A stretch of 64,000 nt of DNA from Saprospiraceae bacterium (GCA_019187225.1 JABAQQ010000020.1:1-64000); one strand, 5' to 3'. Shown: positions 7,809 through 17,150, counted from the stretch's first letter. Made by a program: numbers and translations. The notes: a model not told the origin generated them from the sequence alone.

Positions 7809-9461
7809 TCATTTAATAAAGTACTGCGTCAACTCTTCTTCGAAGTATTGCATGGCATTTTTAATGGGGAGCGGCAAACCGCCACCCAGGGCGCACAAAG
7901 AACCGATCTCGAGGGTTTCCAGCAGATCGTCCATCAAGGTGCGATCCACTTTAAAATCGCTCGTCCGGGCTTTGCGCAGCATTTCAAATCCGCGCGTCGA
8001 GCCGAGGCGGCAGGGAAAACATTTGCCGCAACTCTCGTGCGCCGTGAATTCGAAGAGGTGCTCCAGGTATTGAATGATGGGAAAATCTTCCGGGATACAC
8101 ACCACCGAGGCGTGGCCCAGGAGAAACCCTTCTTTTGCAAAGGAATCAAAATCAACGGTCAGCGATTCGATCTTGTGCACCGGTACCAAGCCGCCCAGCG
8201 GTCCGCCGATGTGCATGGCTTTGACCGGCTTGCGGAATCCGCCGCCCAGATCATTGACAACCACCCCGAGCGGGGTTCCCATGTCCACTTCGTAAATGCC
8301 CGGCCGGTTGAAATGCCCGTCGAGCGAGAGCAGTTTGGTACCCGTTGATTTCTGGGTACCGATGGCAGCGAATGCCTTGCCGCCGTGCTGCATGATGAAG
8401 GGCAGGTTGGCCAGTGTTTCCACGTTGTTGACCACCGTAGGTCTGTTGAACAAGCCCTGCTGGGTGGGATACGGCGGCCGCACCCGCACCTCGGGACGCT
8501 GGCCTTCGATGGACGACAACAAAGCCGTCTCCTCTCCGCAGATATAGGCGCCCTGCGCCTCGATGATCTTGAAATCGAAAGAAAAGCCCGATCCGGCGAT
8601 GTTGGCGCCGAGCCACCCCGCTTCGCGCAGGTCGGCGACGGCGGCGTTGACGATGTCCACCGACTCCGGATATTCGCCGCGGATGTACACAACGCCCCAT
8701 CCCGCGCCGCAGATATAACCCGCTATCATCATGCCCATCAGCAGGGCGTGGGGGCGTTGTTCCATGATGTAGCGGTCGGAATAGGCGCCGGGGTCGCCTT
8801 CGTCGGCATTGCACACGATGAATTTGAGATCACCGGGGCTTTTACGGCAGGAATCCAGTTTGAAGGCCATTGAAAAACCGGCCCCTCCCCTGCCCCGCAA
8901 ACCTGAATCTTTCAGTTCTGAAAGCAGCATTTCGGGAGAGCGACTCAGGCAGTTTTTAAAAATGGCGTAGTATTCATCGAGGTCCGGATAAGGCGTCGTC
9001 AGGATCGCCGCACCGTGCGCGCCGACGTGATACCGGTCGGGAATGGCTGATTTGCTGCGTTTTATTTCGGCGATCTGTTCTATAGCGTTGCCGGAGTAGT
9101 TTTTGCCCTCGTAATAAAACGCGCTGTTCTCGTGGCAGCGGCCTAAGCAGCACATAACGCCCACCTCGGATGCTGCGAAGTGGTTGGCTAATCCGGCTTC
9201 TACTTTTTGCTGGGTGCCCGCTGTCAGGCAGGCGCTGCCATTGCACACGTACACTTTTTTACCCCGGTTTTCCGGTTTCAGAAAATCGTAAAAAGAAACG
9301 GCGCCGTAGACGTTCGCCTTGCCCACAAGGAACTCCTCCGTCAGCCGTTCCATGTCTTCCATGGAAGGCGTACCGGATTGCTTCGCCGCGATGCCCAACT
9401 CTTCGAAGAGATTGTCGGCAAGGCCTTTCCGGCCGGATAGTTCGCTTAAATTTCTGGACAT
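7809..9461 (-). CDS. NAD-linked formate dehydrogenase diaphorase subunit (NuoE-NuoF fusion)
   Basis: 550-residue fusion that passes electrons from formate dehydrogenase to NAD+. The N-terminal NuoE-like part has thioredoxin-type 2Fe-2S ligands C73, C78, C105 and C109 (VCNGSAC and CLGRC). The NuoF part shows the FMN/NADH-binding GLRGRGGAGFS and GEETALLSSIEG segments and the 4Fe-4S site ESCGKCFPC with a last cysteine in LCALGGG near the C terminus. It lacks the extra C-terminal ferredoxin domain seen in some hydrogenase homologues. Its natural neighbour, the catalytic subunit, lies beyond the restriction-modification cassette on the same strand, and formate-tetrahydrofolate ligase lies 131 bp upstream. 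Confidence 0.93.
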   Translation of the reverse strand: MSRNLSELSGRKGLADNLFEELGIAAKQSGTPSMEDMERLTEEFLVGKANVYGAVSFYDFLKPENRGKKVYVCNGSACLTAGTQQKVEAGLANHFAASEVGVMCCLGRCHENSAFYYEGKNYSGNAIEQIAEIKRSKSAIPDRYHVGAHGAAILTTPYPDLDEYYAIFKNCLSRSPEMLLSELKDSGLRGRGGAGFSMAFKLDSCRKSPGDLKFIVCNADEGDPGAYSDRYIMEQRPHALLMGMMIAGYICGAGWGVVYIRGEYPESVDIVNAAVADLREAGWLGANIAGSGFSFDFKIIEAQGAYICGEETALLSSIEGQRPEVRVRPPYPTQQGLFNRPTVVNNVETLANLPFIMQHGGKAFAAIGTQKSTGTKLLSLDGHFNRPGIYEVDMGTPLGVVVNDLGGGFRKPVKAMHIGGPLGGLVPVHKIESLTVDFDSFAKEGFLLGHASVVCIPEDFPIIQYLEHLFEFTAHESCGKCFPCRLGSTRGFEMLRKARTSDFKVDRTLMDDLLETLEIGSLCALGGGLPLPIKNAMQYFEEELTQYFIK

Positions 9462-9592
9462 AGTGCTTGTGGTGGATAATACGAATATTTCTGATAAGAA
9501 AGGGTGTAAAGTGTTTTTTCAGCGCCGATAAAGGTAAAGGAAACGCTCGAATTTGACAATATTTGAAAAGCTCCTTAAAAATCAACGCCATT

Positions 9593-11266
9593 TCACGACA
9601 ATCCCGTCACATTTCCTTCATTGTCAATATCCATGCCTTCCGAGGCAGGTACGGCCGGCAGACCGGGCATGCGCATGATCTCGCCGACGATGGGAATAAC
9701 GAAACCCGCGCCGGCGGCGAATTCGAACTCCCGCACGGTGATGTTGAAACCGCGCGGCCGCCCGGCTTTGTTTTCGTTGTCCGACAGCGATTTTTGCGTT
9801 TTGGCGATACAAACCGGCAGGTTGTCGAAACCCAGTGTTTTGATGGTTTTCAACTGTGTCTTCGCTTTGGCAGCGTATTCGACCCCGTCGGCGCCGTATA
9901 TCTCCGTCGCGATGGTTTTGATCTTGTCTTCGATGGATATATTCCAGTCGTACAATTGTTTGTACTGGTTTTGACCGCTGTCAATCATATCCGAAACCGC
10001 TTGCGCCAGGTCGGTCGCGCCGTCGCCGCCGTGTGCGAATCCTTTGGAGACAACCGCCTTCACGCCAAAGCGGGCGCATTGTTCCTGCACGTAGGCGATC
10101 TCCTCCTGCGAATCGGTGGGGAAATGGTTGAGCGCGACCACCGGCGTGAATCCGAATTTCTGGCAGTTCTCGATGTGTTTTTCGAGATTTTCAAACCCTT
10201 TGCGCACCAGGTCGAGGTCGGGTGTATTGTACGCTTCCTTTTTCGCGCCGCCATGGTGCCGCAGGGCGCGGATGGTAGCGACGATCACGACTGCTTTGGG
10301 ACGCAACCCGCCGTAGGGGCATTTGATGTCGAGAAATTTCTCCGCCCCGAGGTCGGCGCCAAAGCCGGCTTCGGTTACGACATAATCGGCCAGCGAAAGC
10401 CCCGTTTTGGTGGCGATGATGGAATTGGTGCCCTGGGCGATGTTGGCGAACGGTCCGCCGTGCAGGATGGCCGGATTGCCTTCGAGCGTTTGTACTAAGT
10501 TGGGCTGGATGGCGTCTTTCAGCAGCAAAGCCATAGCGCCCTGCGCTTTCAGGTCGCGGGCAAAAATGGGTTGTTTGTCGAAAGTGAAGCCGACGAAAAT
10601 GTTGCCGAGGCGGTTTTTCAGGTCTGTGAAGTCCTTCGACAGACAAAGGATGGCCATGACTTCGGAGGCGGGCGTGATGTTGAAACCGTCTTCCCGCGGG
10701 ATGCCGTTGGCGCTGCCGCCCAGCCCGATGACGATGTGGCGCAGGGCGCGGTCGTTCATGTCCATCACCCGCTTCCACACCACCGTGCGGGGGTCAATGT
10801 TCAGGTTGTTGCTTTTGTTCTGGATGTTGTTGTCGATGAGCGCCGCCAGGAGGTTGTTGGCCTTTTCGATGGCCGCGAAGTCGCCGGTGAAATGCAGGTT
10901 GATGTCCACCATCGGTATCACCTGCGAATAACCGCCGCCGGCGGCTCCGCCTTTCATGCCGAACACCGGGCCGAGCGAAGGTTCGCGCAACACCACGATC
11001 GTTTTTTTACCTATTTTGTTCAGCCCGTCGGCCAATCCGATAGAAACCGTCGTTTTCCCTTCGCCGGCGGGGGTGGGATTAATGGCTGTGACAAGGATCA
11101 GGTTGCTTTTTGCGATTTTTTGCTCGTCAATGAGTTTCAACGGCAGTTTTGCCTTGTATTTTCCGTAAAGTTCGAGGTCGTTTGCATCAATAGAAACCTT
11201 GGCGGCGATTTCCTGGATTGGGCGGATTATTGCTTGTTGGGCAATTTCGAGATCTGTCAAGTGCAT
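9593..11266 (-). CDS. fhs: Formate-tetrahydrofolate ligase
   Basis: 557-residue cytosolic enzyme making 10-formyltetrahydrofolate from formate, ATP and tetrahydrofolate. The nucleotide-binding loop TPAGEGKTT lies at residues 65-73, followed by VSIGLADGL; length and the conserved GGAAGGGYSQV segment agree with the family. It is encoded upstream of the formate dehydrogenase genes on the same strand, so formate can either be activated to C1-folate or oxidised to CO2 with NADH. No folD gene is seen nearby. Confidence 0.96.
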   Translation of the reverse strand: MHLTDLEIAQQAIIRPIQEIAAKVSIDANDLELYGKYKAKLPLKLIDEQKIAKSNLILVTAINPTPAGEGKTTVSIGLADGLNKIGKKTIVVLREPSLGPVFGMKGGAAGGGYSQVIPMVDINLHFTGDFAAIEKANNLLAALIDNNIQNKSNNLNIDPRTVVWKRVMDMNDRALRHIVIGLGGSANGIPREDGFNITPASEVMAILCLSKDFTDLKNRLGNIFVGFTFDKQPIFARDLKAQGAMALLLKDAIQPNLVQTLEGNPAILHGGPFANIAQGTNSIIATKTGLSLADYVVTEAGFGADLGAEKFLDIKCPYGGLRPKAVVIVATIRALRHHGGAKKEAYNTPDLDLVRKGFENLEKHIENCQKFGFTPVVALNHFPTDSQEEIAYVQEQCARFGVKAVVSKGFAHGGDGATDLAQAVSDMIDSGQNQYKQLYDWNISIEDKIKTIATEIYGADGVEYAAKAKTQLKTIKTLGFDNLPVCIAKTQKSLSDNENKAGRPRGFNITVREFEFAAGAGFVIPIVGEIMRMPGLPAVPASEGMDIDNEGNVTGLS

Positions 11267-11360
11267 TGGTTAGTTAATGTGAAAATTCGGGGTAAACTTA
11301 TGTCAAGTTGCCCTTTCCTTGTTAGAAGTTTTTTCATTTTAAAAAAAACCGCATTTTATT

Positions 11361-12119
11361 TTACCGGGCTGTCATGCCTCCGTCAATGACGAGCTCGGTG
11401 CCGGTCACGTACGATGCTTCGTCGGAAGCGAGGAACAGCGCGCCGTACGCGATCTCGATGGCCTCGCCGATGCGTCCGAGCGGGCACATCGCTTTCATCA
11501 TGGCGCTCCGTTCCAGGGCATCGGCCGGAAGAATGTTTTCGGTCATCGGCGTCAGCACACCGCCGGGGTGGATGGAGTTGACCCGAATGCCGAACGATGC
11601 AAACTCTACCGCCTGGTCTTTGGTCAGCAGGCGCATGGCCGCCTTCGAGGCAGAGTAAGGAGCGCCGTTGCCTCCCACCATGCCTGCAATGGAAGAGACG
11701 TTGACGATGGCGCCTTTGCCCGATTTTTTCAGGTGCGGCAGCGCCGCTTTAGCGCCGAGAAAGGCGCTCGTCGCATTGATGGCGAGGATTTTATTCCAGC
11801 GTTCGAGCGATGTGCCTTCGGTGGTTTCCAAGGGTTGATAGACTCCGGCGTTGTTGACAAGAATGTCAATTTTACCGTAGAGTTGCAGGGCTTTCTCCAC
11901 GACTTTCTGCCAGTCGGACCAGGAGGTGACGTCGTGGCCGATGCATGCGATAGGTAGCTTTTGCCCGCGGGCCTCCTGAACCCACGCGTTCATTTTTTCA
12001 AACTGAATATCGGTGGCCAGTACCGATGCGCCTTCTTCGGCAAACAGCCGGGCAATGGATTCGCCCATGCCGCCGGCAGCGCCGGTAACGATGGCAACTT
12101 TGTTGGGTAAACGGTTCAT
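11361..12119 (-). CDS. Short-chain dehydrogenase/reductase
   Basis: 252-residue classical SDR oxidoreductase. Cofactor-binding TGAAGGMG at residues 12-19, NNAG at 89-92, catalytic N114, S142/S143, Y155 and K159 (YSASK). The acidic D37 after the second strand suggests NAD(H) preference. Substrate is not predictable. It lies 94 bp upstream of the formate-tetrahydrofolate ligase gene on the same strand, but nothing ties it to C1 metabolism. Confidence 0.92.
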   Translation of the reverse strand: MNRLPNKVAIVTGAAGGMGESIARLFAEEGASVLATDIQFEKMNAWVQEARGQKLPIACIGHDVTSWSDWQKVVEKALQLYGKIDILVNNAGVYQPLETTEGTSLERWNKILAINATSAFLGAKAALPHLKKSGKGAIVNVSSIAGMVGGNGAPYSASKAAMRLLTKDQAVEFASFGIRVNSIHPGGVLTPMTENILPADALERSAMMKAMCPLGRIGEAIEIAYGALFLASDEASYVTGTELVIDGGMTAR

Positions 12120-12176
12120 AATTTGTGGATGTGTGGATGTGGCGATTCGGGGATGTGAAGATTCGGTTTTTGTACC

Positions 12177-13805
12177 TTAATTGTGAATCAATTTGTACGC
12201 AGCCAAACGGCCATTTGCGGCGCGCACCTGCAGGATGTACAATCCGGGAGGCAGATCGCCGGTTTGGATTGTCGCAGAAGCTTGTCCGCCAAGGGTCATT
12301 TTCCGCAGCGGACGACCGGTAGCATCGAATACAAGGACCGATTCCATGAGAATTTCCTCACTTTCCACCCGGATCAGACCGGTAAAAGGATTCGGCGAGA
12401 CGGTTACCGGCAAAGCGGCCCCGGGCTCGCCCGTGGCGACGTTGCCAGGGCACCCTTCAAACAATTCAAAACAATTATCGAATATCTCTTGTACCACATC
12501 CATCGTAGCTCCCACGATGGACAGATTGTCCGCGACGCTGCCGTTGGGGTCTTTGCGCACCCAGGTATAACCCAGTATCACCTCATTAACGGCGCCTGGC
12601 ACAAGCCTGAACGGCCCGAAAGAAGCCAGCGCTTTCCGTTCTCCCGGAGTGTTACCGTCGCTGATTTCCGACCAGTCGGAAGGCTGGAGCGGGTCGCCGG
12701 CGTACATGACGCCGTTGTTGGGGAATGGCTGGCCGTTGGTGCGGCGACCGGCCAGCAGGCGGTAGTATTTCTCCGGCGAATCGAGTTCGCTGTCGTCAAC
12801 GGGTACGAAGTGCCAGGGCGCCTCCTGAAAAAAAGGATCGTCGGGATCGAGGGGCCCGCGCAGCAAGTCCACAGCCATAACCGGCGGGGTGTCTTCAAAT
12901 CCGCCTTCGTCCGTTGCGTCGCCATTGTAGGCAAAAACAACCCTTCGTGCGCTGTCGCAACCGATAAAATCGTCGCCGCCGTTGCCGATCTCGAAATCCA
13001 GGAACACGCCGAAATAACAGGAGTCGAGTACAACAGTATCCCGGTTGATGATTTTGTAAGCGACATAGACCACCCGGTCGGCAGGCGATCCTTCCGGACA
13101 ATTGAAACCCGCAACCTGGGCATGGATCTCCGTCAACAAGGGCAAGCCGCCCGATTGGGTATGCGGGCCGGCGTCCTGAAAAGCAAACCACATCGCTTCG
13201 TCCACCCCGAACTTTTGGGAACAGCCGCGTATGTCTATGGCAGGATAATCGCCTTCGTCCGGGTCATAATGGTTGTTACCGAAAAGATCGTGGAAGCCGG
13301 CAAGGCTGGACAAGTTCAAAGGCAAATCAAAGTTGTAATAGTTGGTGAAAAAGGGATTGGCTCTTCCCGGCCAGCCGTAAACAGCGGGTATCATACCGGC
13401 GGGGTTGGCGATGTGGGCGTTCACTTCCGCCTTAGTCACACCGGCGATAAGGTTGAACTCATCATAGGGAAGGCCGTCCTCGCCCAAAACGCCGGGGTAA
13501 AAATCCGTTTTTCCGTTTTCATTGTAGAGTTGCGCGGACAAATGGAGATTGCCCGCATTGTCGCGCCCGCCCAGCCAGAGGCCGGCGGATTTCATCAAAG
13601 AAAGGGCAGGCGCGGCGCCCGTCGTGCCCGGCACAAGAAATTCGCCGCTTGTACCGCCCAGAAAAAACGCGCCGTTGGACTGAACGCGCGCCCGGATGGA
13701 GTTGACTTGAAGGGTGTCGCTGAGCGGTGCAGACTGGGCGAAAAATCCGCCGGGAGCAGCGGTCAGTAAAAGGATCAGGATGGAAAGGGTTGGTTGTTTT
13801 TTCAT
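12177..13805 (-). CDS. Secreted protein with T9SS sorting domain
   Basis: 542-residue exported protein. Start chosen at 13803-13805 because it gives a signal peptide (MKKQPTLSILILLLTAAPGG, cleavage near FFAQS); the frame continues upstream only through the heptamer repeat array. The last roughly 80 residues are a type A T9SS C-terminal domain (VSPNPFTGLIRVE, then TGDLPPGLYILQV and a final YKLIHN). The middle has many aspartates and a DPDEGDYPAID segment typical of calcium-binding or dockerin-like loops, but no catalytic domain that I recognise. It should be secreted and anchored at the cell surface. Confidence 0.85.
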   Translation of the reverse strand: MKKQPTLSILILLLTAAPGGFFAQSAPLSDTLQVNSIRARVQSNGAFFLGGTSGEFLVPGTTGAAPALSLMKSAGLWLGGRDNAGNLHLSAQLYNENGKTDFYPGVLGEDGLPYDEFNLIAGVTKAEVNAHIANPAGMIPAVYGWPGRANPFFTNYYNFDLPLNLSSLAGFHDLFGNNHYDPDEGDYPAIDIRGCSQKFGVDEAMWFAFQDAGPHTQSGGLPLLTEIHAQVAGFNCPEGSPADRVVYVAYKIINRDTVVLDSCYFGVFLDFEIGNGGDDFIGCDSARRVVFAYNGDATDEGGFEDTPPVMAVDLLRGPLDPDDPFFQEAPWHFVPVDDSELDSPEKYYRLLAGRRTNGQPFPNNGVMYAGDPLQPSDWSEISDGNTPGERKALASFGPFRLVPGAVNEVILGYTWVRKDPNGSVADNLSIVGATMDVVQEIFDNCFELFEGCPGNVATGEPGAALPVTVSPNPFTGLIRVESEEILMESVLVFDATGRPLRKMTLGGQASATIQTGDLPPGLYILQVRAANGRLAAYKLIHN

Positions 13806-13822
13806 GGAATTGTAATTGAAGG

Positions 13823-13957
13823 AGGCGGATATTGGATTTTTTGACATTGGATGTTGGATGTTTTGAAGTTGGACGTTGGACGTTGGACGTTGGATGTTGG
13901 ACGTTGGACATTGGACGTTGGACGTTGGACGTTGGACATTTGAACTTGACAACCAAT
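13823..13957. repeat. Left arm of a GGACRTT heptamer hairpin element
   Basis: The left end AGGCGGATATTGGAT (13823-13837) is matched by its inverse at 15314-15328 (14 of 15). It is followed by an array of GGACRTT units up to 13941 and then the core TTTGAACTTGACAACCAAT, which corresponds to the loop of the same element elsewhere. The rest of the loop and the right arm lie beyond the IS element and a second palindrome. Confidence 0.8.
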
Positions 13958-14003
13958 TAAGTTCATTGACAAGATTATTGTAACTTTTTTTTAGTTTTGC
14001 TGC

Positions 14004-15040
14004 ATGGACGGAAGAACACGACTGATTAAATTGACCGAAACGGAGCGCACAGCGTTAGAAAAGGCCTACAAAACAGGCAAGCGGGCCGTTTTTCGGCAGC
14101 GGTGCCATTTTGTGCTCTTGAGTGACCAAGGGTATGGAGTAAAGGAAATTGCGCAAGTATACCAAACTACCCGACAATTGGTCGGCCGTTGGCTGGATCG
14201 CTACGAAGGTGCTGGCATAGATGGACTGCATACGCGCCAAGGTCGTGGGGAAAAACCGATCCTACGGGTGGAAAATACCGCGCAGGTCGAGCGCGTCAAG
14301 GCGTTGGTAGCCGAACATGCTCAGGATTTAAAGCCGGCGATCGCAACCTTGGAATCAGAACTGGGCCGTTCGCTGTCGAAACGCACGCTGCAACGCTTTT
14401 TAAAAAAATTGGTTACGCCTGGAAACGCTTCCGCGCCGTAACGGCCGGCAAACCCCAGATGAGTGAATACGTGCAAGGCCATCAACGCTTGCAACACCTG
14501 CTGGAACTGGCCGCAGGTGGGCACATTGAGTTGCGCTTTGCGGATGAAACGGGCTTCTCGCGCTTACCCAATATTCCCTACGGATGGCTGCCGAAAGGGG
14601 AACAAACGGGTATACTGGCTGATAATCAGCGGGTGATGAACGTCTTTGCTTTGATGTCCCTGGACCATAAACTTTGCGCCTATCCGACCAAAGAAACCAT
14701 CTCGGCCGACTTCATTATTCGTGCGCTCGACGATTTTTGTACAACCCTGCAAAAACCGACCGTGGTAGTGCTCGATCAAGCCCCCTGGCACAGAGCCGCA
14801 CGGCTGCAAAACCGTATACCCGGCTGGCAGCAACAAGACCTGTTCTTGTTTTTCCTGCCACGCTATAGTCCCCACCTCAATGCCATTGAAATTTTGTGGC
14901 GACGCATTAAATATCAGTGGCTTAAGCCGGCTGATTACCGCTCGGCCGAATCTCTCAGGCAAGCCATTTACCATATCTTCAAGCACTTCGGAGCGCTGTT
15001 TCAGATCAACTTTTCAAAGAACTATGAAATGTTACAATAA
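14004..15040 (+). CDS. IS630-family transposase, made by -1 frameshifting
   Basis: Two overlapping frames together encode a DDE transposase of about 345 residues. The first frame (from ATG 14004) has the helix-turn-helix DNA-binding part (VKEIAQVYQTTRQLVGRWLDR). The second frame carries the catalytic part: D in RFADETGFS, D in VVVLDQAPWHRA, and E in NAIEILWRRIK. The switch is at 14402-14408, where the first frame reads A AAA AAA; a one-base backward slip joins LKK to IGYAWKR. The first frame alone stops at 14441 and would give a 145-residue DNA-binding product. The stop codon lies inside the right terminal repeat. Apparently intact. Confidence 0.88.
14402..14408 (+). other. Programmed -1 ribosomal frameshift site (A AAA AAA)
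   Basis: Seven adenines positioned in the first transposase frame as TTA AAA AAA TTG, which fits the X XXY YYZ slippery heptamer. Slipping back one base joins the DNA-binding frame to the catalytic frame of the IS630 transposase. No stimulatory structure was worked out. Confidence 0.8.
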
Positions 15041-15068
15041 TCTTGTTCCACTACTTAGTTAACTCAAG

Positions 15069-15249
15069 TTGTGACCTATTGTTTCACCCCGAGGGTTGTC
15101 ATGTCGGAACGCAGTGAAGACATCTACACAACATGCTTTATCCCGAAATCCTACGCTTTTTTACAATATTTCGGGTTACTTGAGTTGTGTAGTTTCCTTC
15201 ACTGTGTTACGGAATGACAGTTTTCGGGAAAGGAAAAGATAGGTCACAA
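15069..15249. repeat. Concentric inverted repeats between IS630 and the membrane-protein gene
   Basis: Nested pairs share one centre near 15159: TTGTGACCTAT (15069-15079) with ATAGGTCACAA (15239-15249); GTCAT (15098-15102) with ATGAC (15214-15218); CTACACAAC (15124-15132) with GTTGTGTAG (15184-15192); CCCGAAAT (15142-15149) with ATTTCGGG (15168-15175). No gene is visible in this stretch. Confidence 0.85.
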
Positions 15250-15328
15250 TTTGCGTTATTTAGTCAAACGTCCAATGTCAAAAAATCCAACGTCTAACGT
15301 CCAATGTCAAAACATCGAATATCCGCCT
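15250..15328. repeat. Right arm of the interrupted heptamer hairpin element
   Basis: Starts with the end of the loop (TTATTTAGTCAAACGTCC, 15256-15273), continues with complementary YGTCCAA-type units, and ends with ATCGAATATCCGCCT (15314-15328), the inverse of the left end at 13823-13837. It reaches the stop codon of the next gene. Confidence 0.8.
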
Positions 15329-15794
15329 AATACGCTATGAGCCGCAAGGCAACAGCAGAAACAACGACGAGTAAAGCGCTTAAAACAATCCCCACGATGG
15401 CGAGCCTGCGGATCCCTCTTGTATCCTGCCAGGAACTGGCTTTTATCAAACCGAAAATGCTGCAAAACAACCCGGCAATACCGAGCGCGAAAGGCAGATA
15501 AAAATCTATGATAAAAATGAAAGACAGCGACAGGACGCCGAGCACGGCAAGCGTCAGGCCTGCAATGGCCAGCCACTTCCCGTCGCCTTCGCCGGAGCGC
15601 GCCATGATTTTGCTCATGCGTTTGAGGAGCCGTTTTTCGGCAAATCTTTTCAGGAACCCGCGTTTTTCAGCGCTTCGTTCGGTAGAAAAAGAAACCTGGG
15701 AAGATTCGATCTCACCGCATGCCGGAGATGCCGGAACAGCGGCGCCGACGATGCAGGAGATGTTGAGTAAAAGAATGAATAACAAATAGCGCAT
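15327..15794 (-). CDS. Small membrane protein, DUF4190-like
   Basis: 155 residues. An N-terminal hydrophobic segment (MRYLLFILLLNISCIVGAA) looks like a signal peptide. A basic stretch with KRFAEKRLLKRMSK (about 49-62) follows, then two to three hydrophobic helices with GLTLAVLGVLSL and FALGIAGLFCSIFGLI, the pattern of small DUF4190-type proteins. Function unknown. The end of a palindromic element touches its stop codon. Confidence 0.7.
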   Translation of the reverse strand: MRYLLFILLLNISCIVGAAVPASPACGEIESSQVSFSTERSAEKRGFLKRFAEKRLLKRMSKIMARSGEGDGKWLAIAGLTLAVLGVLSLSFIFIIDFYLPFALGIAGLFCSIFGLIKASSWQDTRGIRRLAIVGIVLSALLVVVSAVALRLIAY

Positions 15795-15857
15795 GGATAG
15801 AAAATATAGTCGTTTGAAAGTGATTTGAATGGTTTGAAATTATTTGGTAACCCTGGA

Positions 15858-17150
15858 TCATTTGACAACCACCATTTTCCGCACTGCCGGCTTGAAACCG
15901 TCCAGCAACAGACGATAGTAATAAAAACCGGTTTCTAATTCTCCGGCGCTCAGGCGCTGCGTGTACGTTCCCGGCGAAAGCGATTGATTGACCAGTGTGG
16001 CTCTTTTTCGCCCGCTCAGGTCGAAAACAGCCAGTTCCACTTGTGCGGGCACAGCGAGGGAGAACGAAATAAGGGTCTCGTCGCCGAACGGATTGGGTGT
16101 GTTTTGCAGCAGCTCCGCACCGCTTGCGGCGAATGGTTCGGACGCGGCCACCAAATTTCCGGGGTCGAAAACCTCGACCGATTTGAGCACGCCGCTTTCG
16201 TTGTTGCCGCCGAAAACATAGACTTTTTTGTCAACTGCAGCGGCAGCATGCGCCCGTCTCGCAGTGAGCATGGACGCGACTGGGACGGTTGATATAGGCG
16301 CCAAAGACATCTTTATCATTTCAGCAGAAGCATGCACGGGGCCACCCATGGCGTCCATGCCGCCCATCACAAAAACCTTGTCGTCAATGGCCGCAGAACC
16401 GTGAAACACGCGGGGTACGATCATAGTACCCAAGGGGCCCCATCCTCCCAATATGTCGAAGAACAAAATGCTGTCCTCTGCAGGTGTTGCAGGGCCCGAA
16501 ACACCTCCAAAAATTAAAAAGCCGATGCCGAAATTCGAATTATGGGTTGTATGGCCTCCCCGCGCAAAGCCTGTGAGTGTCGGCCCGGCCGTCCATGTAT
16601 TGGTAGAAGGCCCGTAAAACACCATGGTGTCTAAGACGGATGCTAAGAAAGCGGTTCCGCCGCCAAAGACGGCAATTTTGTTACCAAAACTAATACTCGA
16701 TAAAAAATTCGCGCTTGCGTAGCCCCGTGCAGTCGGCATGGGCGCCAGCGTTTTCCAGGTATTGTTTGTCACGTCGTATTCCAACGCAGCGTCAGAAACC
16801 AGACCACCGAAAGTCGTATATCCGCCGAACAGGTAAATTTTGCCGTCCACCTCGACAGTAGCAGCCCCGCACAAAGCCATCGGCATGGGCGCTTTGGCGA
16901 TAAAAGTGTCTGCAACGGGATCATACTCCCAAACCTCATTGGTGCAGGCCGAGAGATCCGCACCGCCACCGAACAGGTAAATTTTGTCGCCGGATGCCGC
17001 TCCGGAATGGTGGTTTTTGAAAACTGGCATATCGGCTTTCGGTGTCCAGGTTCCCTGGGCGAGGGCGTTGGTCAGGGGGAGAAGCAAGGGGAGCGCCAGT
17101 GCGCTGAAGGTTTGCCCGATGGTTTTCGAAATAAATCTTAAATATTTCAT
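15858..17150 (-). CDS. Kelch-repeat secreted protein with T9SS sorting domain
   Basis: 430 residues from the start chosen at 17148-17150, which places a signal peptide (MKYLRFISKTIGQTF..., ending NALAQ) at the N terminus; a start 16 codons earlier is possible. Repeated kelch units with the (I/V)YLFGG signature (GDKIYLFGGGAD, GKIYLFGGYT, KKVYVFGGN) should form a beta-propeller. The C terminus has the T9SS type A domain (LLQNTPNPFGDETLISFSL, then AVFDLSGRK and a final RKMVVVK). Expected outside the cell or at the surface; ligand unknown. Three similar T9SS beta-repeat genes follow one another here on the same strand. Confidence 0.88.
   Translation of the reverse strand: MKYLRFISKTIGQTFSALALPLLLPLTNALAQGTWTPKADMPVFKNHHSGAASGDKIYLFGGGADLSACTNEVWEYDPVADTFIAKAPMPMALCGAATVEVDGKIYLFGGYTTFGGLVSDAALEYDVTNNTWKTLAPMPTARGYASANFLSSISFGNKIAVFGGGTAFLASVLDTMVFYGPSTNTWTAGPTLTGFARGGHTTHNSNFGIGFLIFGGVSGPATPAEDSILFFDILGGWGPLGTMIVPRVFHGSAAIDDKVFVMGGMDAMGGPVHASAEMIKMSLAPISTVPVASMLTARRAHAAAAVDKKVYVFGGNNESGVLKSVEVFDPGNLVAASEPFAASGAELLQNTPNPFGDETLISFSLAVPAQVELAVFDLSGRKRATLVNQSLSPGTYTQRLSAGELETGFYYYRLLLDGFKPAVRKMVVVK

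Larger units (their letters stand above)
13960..15055 (+). mobile_element. IS630-family insertion sequence
   Basis: Bounded by imperfect terminal inverted repeats: 13960-13984 starts AGTTCATTGACAAGATTATT, and the right end read in reverse starts AGTAGTGGAACAAGATTATT. The inner 16 bp (ACAAGATTATTGTAAC, 13969-13984 and 15031-15046) are perfect. A TA lies directly outside each end (13958-13959 and 15056-15057), the target duplication expected for IS630/mariner elements. Length 1096 bp. It has landed in the loop region of a heptamer hairpin element. Confidence 0.9.
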
